From positions 1-7,190 of the forward strand of contig CAZYMF010000234.1 of the NCBI GenBank assembly GCA_964648215.1: a stretch of 7,190 nt of DNA, given 5' to 3'. The position numbers and the translations under genes are program-made. Of this stretch, positions 1 to 7,190 are shown in pieces. The notes under the pieces were generated by a model. It was not told the origin of the DNA and ran no database searches. It saw only the letters and a list, made by a program, of their open reading frames with translations. Within the stretch, counting starts at the first letter, position 1; each line of letters begins with the position of its first letter. The DNA comes from CAZYMF01 sp964648215. Lineage in GTDB: Bacteria > Desulfobacterota > Binatia > HRBIN30 > JACQVA1.

Positions 1-2
1 GC

Positions 3-3146
<3,144 letters not shown>

Positions 3147-3625
3147 GGATGTCCAAGAATGGTCGTAGCCAGCGTTGTGGTGGCTCGCCCCGCACGGGCC
3201 GGAGTGCACGCGCCGAGACAGAGCGGCGGCTTTAGACCGGCCGAGACTCCTCGCCGACCGTGATCGGGCGGCCGCTGGAGAACAATGCCTCGTCGAGGAT
3301 GTCACCCTCGGCGATCGGTCACGGTCAGCGATACGGGCGGAATCTCTCCCGCTCGGCCCGGTCCCGCCAATCAGGAGCGAGGCGCTGCTGCCGACGCTGG
3401 GAAAGTGCCGCGTGCGCGGTTAACCACCGCCTCCGCGAGCCGGGCCGGAACCCCCGGTCGTTTTTTGTGGGTGCAATAGGTCTTAAGACAAATCGCTATA
3501 CAACAGATATCTAAATTACGCTGCTGCCTGCAGCGATGATGTTTGGCGCAAGCGAATAGTCAGATCAGTGAATGACCGAACGCACAACGCGAGTCTTGAG
3601 GCAGGCAAGCCGATCCGATTTTTTG
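3147..3625. other. Non-coding interval between the two large genes
   Basis: No convincing gene was found. The possible short frames lack a plausible start or ribosome-binding site, or have arginine-rich, out-of-frame composition. The first part (to about 3460) is as GC-rich as the genes and holds several inverted repeats. One is a long-range pair, ACCGTGA at 3258-3264 with TCACGGT at 3318-3324, extendable by four pairs if G-U is allowed. Another is a small set just before the T6 hairpin. From about 3461 the base composition becomes clearly more AT-rich. That part holds a perfect 10-base palindrome GTCTTAAGAC (3480-3489) and a hairpin CGCTGC-TGCCT-GCAGCG (3519-3535). It may hold a small RNA or the 3' untranslated region of the first gene. 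Confidence 0.6.
3439..3466 (+). terminator. Candidate intrinsic terminator (short GC stem plus T6)
   Basis: CCGGG at 3440-3444 pairs with CCCGG at 3453-3457, and a G-U pair (3439/3458) can close the base. Two bases later comes TTTTTT at 3461-3466. Stem plus uninterrupted T run fits a rho-independent terminator reading rightwards. The stem is short (5-6 bp) with an 8-base loop, so strength is uncertain. It lies almost 300 bases after the stop of the first gene, so it may end a long 3' untranslated region or a separate small transcript. Confidence 0.5.
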
Positions 3626-3655
3626 TTGACACATTTCGTTTTCGCGTGTTAGTGA
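3626..3655 (+). promoter_or_regulatory. Candidate sigma70-type promoter for the second large gene
   Basis: A perfect -35 hexamer TTGACA lies at 3626-3631, preceded by a T-rich run (TTTTTTG). A 17-base spacer leads to TTAGTG at 3649-3654 as a weak -10. Alternatively an 18-base spacer leads to TAGTGA at 3650-3655 with a TG one base upstream (extended -10). The element sits in the AT-richer part of the gap, about 100 bases before the chosen start codon, which would give a leader of roughly 90 bases. The -10 match is poor, so confidence is moderate. Confidence 0.45.
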
Positions 3656-3674
3656 TTGTCAGGTCTGTTTCACT

Positions 3675-3733
3675 GGGTAGTTGTCGTACTATCCGAGATT
3701 TCGATTGACGATCCGGGCCGACCTCATCGGCTC
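3675..3733 (+). promoter_or_regulatory. Leader hairpins upstream of the second large gene
   Basis: Two stems lie in the presumed 5' untranslated region. The first is GGGTAGT (3675-3681) with ACTATCC (3688-3694), seven pairs including one G-U, around a six-base loop. The second is GGGCCGA (3715-3721) with TCGGCTC (3727-3733), seven pairs including one G-U, around a five-base loop. The second ends about ten bases before the Shine-Dalgarno. I do not recognise a known riboswitch; an effect on translation or mRNA stability is inference. Confidence 0.35.
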
Positions 3734-3743
3734 CTTACCGCAC

Positions 3744-3749
3744 GGGAGG
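3744..3749 (+). promoter_or_regulatory. Ribosome binding site deciding the start of the second large gene
   Basis: GGGAGG at 3744-3749 lies five bases before the ATG at 3755. This is the only strong Shine-Dalgarno near the 5' end of this frame. It selects 3755 over the in-frame TTG at 3656, which has no such site, and is supported by the signal peptide that begins at this ATG. Confidence 0.75.
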
Positions 3750-3754
3750 GGTGC

Positions 3755-6700
3755 ATGGACACGCCGCGATGCTCGACGTTCTCGTTTCTCCATCGGCCCG
3801 CTATGGCAACATTCGCTGTCTTCATGGCCGCGCTCGTCTGTGGGCTCACGCCGGCGTCGGCCACCGTTCTCTACCCGCAAAACGTCGTGCCGGATGTTGC
3901 CGCCGTCCCAGCCGCGCAAGGCGCGTGGGACGACGCCGCGCAGGCCGTGTCGGTGAGGATGGCAACCATGACCGTGCCGGACGGCGGAACGAACTCCTCC
4001 GCGATCGGCGTTCAGCCCCCGGGGCCGCTACCCGGCGACGGAGCGGCGGATGTCCTGGTCCTGCGGGCGATCTCCCAGCCGCTCGATACCCAGACGATCA
4101 GCGGCACCCTCAACTGGGTCATCGGCGTACAGGCGCTGTCGACGGCGTTGGGAGAGGACCTGAGCTGGCACCTGCATGCCTACGTCTGTTACAAGAACGC
4201 CGTCGATTGCGACACCGTCCGCGGCACGCTGGTGCAGGACTACGTCGAGACTCTCGGGAGCCATCCGTGGCCGGCGACGGCGCAGGGCTGGTCGCCCATC
4301 GCGCCGGTACCCCTGACCAGCACGGCGGTGCAGCAGGGCGACCGGATCGTCATCGAGGTCGGCTACGCGGCGAGCGCGGCCTCGGCGCTGACTCAGCAGT
4401 ATATCGCCCAGCTCTGGTACGACGGTGCCGGGGCGACCGATCTTGAGGCCGGCGGCACGGACGTCACCGGCTCGCGCGGCCACTTCGATTTCTCCGACGA
4501 CGTCGTCTTCGCCATGCACTGGGTGCCCGGGAACAGCGGCGGCGGCGGCGACTTCGGCGACGCGGCGCACTGGGCGGCGGTCGGAAGCTCGACCGGTGGC
4601 TATGGTGTTCCGGACAGCTCGACCAATGTCTACTTCGACGAGAGCTCCTTCACGCAGACCGGGCAGACGGTCACGACAACGGGAACTGCCGTCCACGACA
4701 TGGACTGGTCCGCCGTCACCAATAGCCCGACCTTCACGACCTCGTGGGTGGTGTACATTTCCGGCTCACTCACGTTCGCGCCGAGCATGATCCTGAACTC
4801 CCACGGTTGTACGCTCGCCGGCTCCTTCTACTTCGGCGGCAGCGGCACCGTGAACGCGGGCGGCCTCGATCTCAACTGTCCCATCTTTTTCGGCACGTAC
4901 ACGTTCACGGGACCCGTGACCGCATCGACGTATCTGGGTCTCGAGGGGACGGTGAACACGAACGGCCAGCAGATCACGGCCAGGACGATGGGCAGCGCCT
5001 ACGGTTGGGCCCAGAGCACGAGCCTGGGAGCATCAGAGATCCACATCACCCAAGGCTGGACGGCACCGCCAGGGATCTTTGATGCCGGCACTTCGACGTT
5101 CGTCATCGACGGCGCGAGCGCGTCCTTTTCGGGTGGAGGCCGCCCGTATCACGACCTGCAGGTCACGGCCGGCAATAGTCTCCAGGTGAGCGGAGCCAAC
5201 TCCTTCAACTCGATCACCCTGGCCCCGGGGGCGCAGCTCAAGCTGCCCTCGGGCGTGACGACCACGTTGACGAGCACGACCGGCGGGGGATTGCTGGGTG
5301 ACGGCACGGCCGGCAGCAAGGCCTACCTGCGCGCGACCACGAGCGGCAGCGCGGCCACGCTCAACGAGGCTTCCGGTCAGCCGGTCAGCGTCGCCGACTG
5401 GGACATCAAGGACTCGCACGTGGGCGGCGCGAGCTTCACGGCGACGAGCAGCACCGACAGCGGAAACAATCAGGGGTGGACGTTCGTTGGCGGGGTGACG
5501 GCAACCCCGACGGGCACGCCGACGTTCACCCGCACGCGAACCGCGACGTGGACGTTCACACCCTCGCCACTGCCCACCCTGACGCCGACCCCGGCCGCAA
5601 CGTTCACCTTCACCCCGACCAGTCCCCCGTCCCCCACCTGGTCAGGCACTCCAACGAGCCCACCGACCCTTACCAGGACCGCCACGGTCACCTGGACCTT
5701 CACCAATACGGCCACCCCGACCCCGACACCGACGGCAACCCCCTACGGGGGCCACCTCGCTCAATTGAGCTTCGAGACGGATGGTCTGGCCGAGGCCAGC
5801 GCGACAACGGGCCCGTGCACCCGGACGAACGTGAACTGTGCGAGCGGTACGGGCTGCTATCGCTGGAACCCGGAGGCAGCGAGCTGCAACGTCCAGCTAA
5901 ACCTGCCGACTCCCGCACCCACGGTCATCCGGGCCTTTGCGCGATTCCGCGTCGCCAGTTTCCCGACCGGCACCGCCTATCCCTCCGGTACCGGCAACCA
6001 TGACGTCTTTGACATCGTGAATGCCACGGACGGTACGGGTATTTACGTCGGGTTCAATGGATCGAGCCAACTCCAGGCCGTGGCGGCAGGTGACAGCGGA
6101 AGCACTACCTGCACGCCGCTGACCACGTCGATCGATCCGAATGTCTGGTACGCCTTGCGGCTCTATGCTGTGAAGGGATCGAACGGCTCGATCGAGCTCG
6201 ACTTGCTGTCGGACGGGGGCAACGTTGTGGAAACGAAGGCTTGCGTCGCGGTTGATCTCGGTGGCGGCTCGTTCACGGCAGCCTTCGTTGGTAGCCGGAA
6301 CGCGGCGGGCCAGACGGGCGACATCAATTTCGACGACATCGACATTCATGACGGCACCGCCTGGCCGGGCAACGTCCGCTGGGTGCCACTGGCCCCTACG
6401 AGCACCGTCTCCTGCGAGGCCGATGAGAGCGGCTGCTCCCCGAATGCGCTTTACGACTGCGTCAGCGCGGACCTGGCGCTCAGCGATGGCGACGGTTCGT
6501 ACTTGTCCTGGCCCACTCCCACTCCCGGGATAACTTGCGTTTTCGGCCATACTAGCGCCGCCGCAGCCGGAGTTGAGGAACCCATCCACGGCGCTGAACT
6601 GTGGCTGAACGTCGCCCAAGATAAGGGTGTTACCTTGTTCATCGGGAGGTTGAACAGCTACAATGCGAGCTTCAGCCCACCCTATGACTATTATGATACC

Positions 6701-6937
6701 GGCTTTTTCTATCCTACTCCCGGCGCATCCTATTCGGATGCCGTCCAGACGGAGGTCCGGGATCCGGCCACGAAGAATGCCTGGACTCTTGCCGGAGTGG
6801 ATGGGACCGCGGTCGGTTTCAGCTCGACGGGAGGAGGGAGCGGGAAGGTCAGCACTGTCGGCTGGATCGTAGGATACGAAGCGCCGACGGCCACAATGAC
6901 GGCTGCCATGACGCCGACCCCGACGGCGACACCGTAG
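3755..6937 (+). CDS. Large exported multi-module beta-sandwich/beta-solenoid protein with Thr/Pro-rich linkers
   Basis: A 1060-residue protein of unknown function. The start at 3755 has a GGGAGG site five bases upstream. Residues 1-36 are a signal peptide: n-region with R15, core AVFMAALVCGL, cleavage after A-S-A. Residues 37-255 look like an all-beta jelly-roll-like domain, with GDRIVIEVGY near 195-204 and a C145/C152 pair. Residues 256-577 resemble a beta-solenoid, opening with DAAHW and VPDSSTNVYFDESS and closing with SGSAATLNEASG, WDIKDS and STDSGNNQGW. Residues 581-663 are a Thr/Pro linker. Residues 664-868 resemble a LamG/concanavalin-type sandwich ending GDINFDDIDIHDG. Residues 869-1042 form another beta module, and 1043-1060 a second Thr/Pro tract. 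From memory, these modules resemble parts of phage structural and metagenomic surface proteins. No catalytic motif, transmembrane anchor or lipobox is seen. Role inferred: secreted or surface adhesin or structural protein. Confidence 0.85.
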   Translation: MDTPRCSTFSFLHRPAMATFAVFMAALVCGLTPASATVLYPQNVVPDVAAVPAAQGAWDDAAQAVSVRMATMTVPDGGTNSSAIGVQPPGPLPGDGAADVLVLRAISQPLDTQTISGTLNWVIGVQALSTALGEDLSWHLHAYVCYKNAVDCDTVRGTLVQDYVETLGSHPWPATAQGWSPIAPVPLTSTAVQQGDRIVIEVGYAASAASALTQQYIAQLWYDGAGATDLEAGGTDVTGSRGHFDFSDDVVFAMHWVPGNSGGGGDFGDAAHWAAVGSSTGGYGVPDSSTNVYFDESSFTQTGQTVTTTGTAVHDMDWSAVTNSPTFTTSWVVYISGSLTFAPSMILNSHGCTLAGSFYFGGSGTVNAGGLDLNCPIFFGTYTFTGPVTASTYLGLEGTVNTNGQQITARTMGSAYGWAQSTSLGASEIHITQGWTAPPGIFDAGTSTFVIDGASASFSGGGRPYHDLQVTAGNSLQVSGANSFNSITLAPGAQLKLPSGVTTTLTSTTGGGLLGDGTAGSKAYLRATTSGSAATLNEASGQPVSVADWDIKDSHVGGASFTATSSTDSGNNQGWTFVGGVTATPTGTPTFTRTRTATWTFTPSPLPTLTPTPAATFTFTPTSPPSPTWSGTPTSPPTLTRTATVTWTFTNTATPTPTPTATPYGGHLAQLSFETDGLAEASATTGPCTRTNVNCASGTGCYRWNPEAASCNVQLNLPTPAPTVIRAFARFRVASFPTGTAYPSGTGNHDVFDIVNATDGTGIYVGFNGSSQLQAVAAGDSGSTTCTPLTTSIDPNVWYALRLYAVKGSNGSIELDLLSDGGNVVETKACVAVDLGGGSFTAAFVGSRNAAGQTGDINFDDIDIHDGTAWPGNVRWVPLAPTSTVSCEADESGCSPNALYDCVSADLALSDGDGSYLSWPTPTPGITCVFGHTSAAAAGVEEPIHGAELWLNVAQDKGVTLFIGRLNSYNASFSPPYDYYDTGFFYPTPGASYSDAVQTEVRDPATKNAWTLAGVDGTAVGFSSTGGGSGKVSTVGWIVGYEAPTATMTAAMTPTPTATP
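5495..5743 (+). repeat. Thr/Pro-rich low-complexity linker with recurring aromatic residues
   Basis: Residues 581-663 of the second large protein are almost entirely Thr and Pro with interspersed Ala, Ser, Arg, Trp and Phe. A T-x-T-W-T-F-T-like unit recurs: TATWTFT (596-602), AATFTFT (614-620) and TVTWTFT (644-650). The segment ends TATPTPTPTATP. Such linkers separate globular domains in secreted proteins and can be O-glycosylated. The regularly placed Trp/Phe are less usual in a plain flexible linker. Confidence 0.85.
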
Positions 6938-6957
6938 ACATTTTCGGTGTAAGGAGA

Positions 6958-6991
6958 GGGCGAGGGGGCACTGAACTTGCCCACCTCGCCC
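6958..6991 (+). terminator. Strong hairpin downstream of the second large gene (no T run)
   Basis: GGGCGAGGGGGCA (6958-6970) pairs with TGCCC (6978-6982) plus CCTCGCCC (6984-6991). This gives 13 G-C-rich pairs with a single bulged A at 6983 and a seven-base loop CTGAACT. It begins about 20 bases after the stop codon, the usual place for a terminator or 3'-protecting stem. No T run follows, so it is not a classical intrinsic terminator. It could stabilise the mRNA end or work with Rho. A weaker stem, ACACCG/CGGTGT (6929-6934, 6945-6950), straddles the stop codon. Confidence 0.45.
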
Positions 6992-7050
6992 GCGGACCGA
7001 TTCCGCCTGCGAATTGACTCCCCGCGAAGCCGCACGTAATCCTAGCGGCC

Positions 7051-7190
7051 ATGGAGCGGCAGCCGGGCACGGAGTGGATCGCCTTGGAGCTGGCGCGCCG
7101 CGACGCGGCGGGGTTGCGCCGCGACCTCCGCTGGGTCGACTCGGCGCAGGACGGCTGGGTCACCCTCGACGGGCGCTCCGTTCTCATGCT
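7051..7190 (+). CDS. bioF: 8-amino-7-oxononanoate synthase (N-terminal fragment; runs off the window)
   Basis: Forty-six codons are visible before the right edge. The protein begins MERQPGTEWIALELARRD and continues with GLRRDLRWVDSAQDGWVTLDGRSVLM. The pattern L-x-x-x-x-x-A-G-L-x-R, a short variable strand, then G-W-V-x-L-D-G-R-x-x-L-M is the usual N-terminus of PLP-dependent alpha-oxoamine synthases, just before the S-N-[ND]-Y-L-G motif. The usual member with this start is BioF, which condenses a pimeloyl thioester with L-alanine to give 8-amino-7-oxononanoate in biotin synthesis (cytoplasmic). Glycine C-acetyltransferase (Kbl) or another family member remains possible, because the lysine that binds PLP and the substrate-determining residues are outside the window. 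The ATG at 7051 is the first possible start after an in-frame TGA at 7015-7017. No clear Shine-Dalgarno precedes it. Confidence 0.65.
   Translation, partial: MERQPGTEWIALELARRDAAGLRRDLRWVDSAQDGWVTLDGRSVLM

Noticed and set aside
3235..3480. Minus-strand protein-like stretches in the gap (for example IAEGDILDEALFSSGRPITVGEE between stops at about 3235-3318, and an open run from 3480 to 3324)
   Set aside because: They look less random than the + frames, but each is short, lacks an ATG and is ended by stops. A decayed gene is possible but not supportable without homologues.
3175..3514. Small overlapping + strand frames in the intergenic gap (82, 84 and 64 codons)
   Set aside because: No ribosome-binding site or recognisable motif. 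Arg/Ser/Ala-rich composition looks random, and one runs across the candidate terminator.
3656..3754. In-frame TTG extension of the second large gene
   Set aside because: It would place 33 extra residues before the signal peptide, has no Shine-Dalgarno, and overlaps the candidate promoter. The ATG at 3755 has GGGAGG five bases upstream.
5470..5715. 81-codon minus-strand Val/Gly-rich frame
   Set aside because: It is the complement of the Thr/Pro linker codons (acc/acg read as ggt/cgt, gtg and so on), a low-complexity shadow.
5495..5743. Possible CRISPR-like or tandem DNA repeat
   Set aside because: Repetition is at the amino-acid level (Thr/Pro) with irregular DNA units and no spacer structure.
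5897..6619. 240-codon minus-strand frame opposite the LamG-like module
   Set aside because: No domain or start signal is seen. The opposite strand has a consistent modular protein with linker and paired cysteines.

Overview
The window is GC-rich and coding-dense, and looks like a chromosomal segment of an uncultivated Gram-negative bacterium. Two traits recall metagenome-derived 'Deltaproteobacteria' and Candidatus Binatota: a secreted protein ending in a thrombospondin-type-3 stretch plus a doubled V-T-I-D-E-L calcium-loop tail, and a second secreted protein with long Thr/Pro-rich (TPTPTATP-like) linkers. This placement rests on recalled sequence style, not a search, and is tentative.

Layout, all genes on the + strand. 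(1) From the left edge to 3146: a large exported multidomain protein. It has a signal peptide, a YVTN-type beta-propeller, a di-heme cytochrome c peroxidase/MauG-like region with two CxxCH motifs, thrombospondin type 3 repeats, and a paired EF-hand/dockerin-like tail. Its 5' end probably lies outside the window. (2) 3147-3754: about 600 bases with no convincing gene. This gap holds a GC hairpin with a T6 run (3439-3466), then a visibly AT-richer stretch with a sigma70-like promoter (TTGACA at 3626) and a short leader with two hairpins. (3) 3755-6937: a second large exported protein, an assembly of all-beta modules (jelly-roll-like, beta-solenoid-like, LamG-like and a C-terminal beta module) joined by a Thr/Pro linker and ending in the same kind of Thr/Pro tract. 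(4) 6938-7050: a short gap with a 13-bp hairpin. (5) From 7051 off the right edge: the N-terminus of a PLP-dependent alpha-oxoamine synthase, most likely 8-amino-7-oxononanoate synthase (BioF, biotin biosynthesis).

The three genes do not form an obvious pathway. The first two share export and calcium- or Thr/Pro-type surface architecture but are separated by a probable terminator and a new promoter. The third is a cytoplasmic biosynthetic enzyme. No CRISPR array, tRNA, rRNA, insertion sequence or transposase was found. The more unusual items are the five-part architecture of the first protein, the phage-structural-protein-like module set of the second, and the structured non-coding gap between them.
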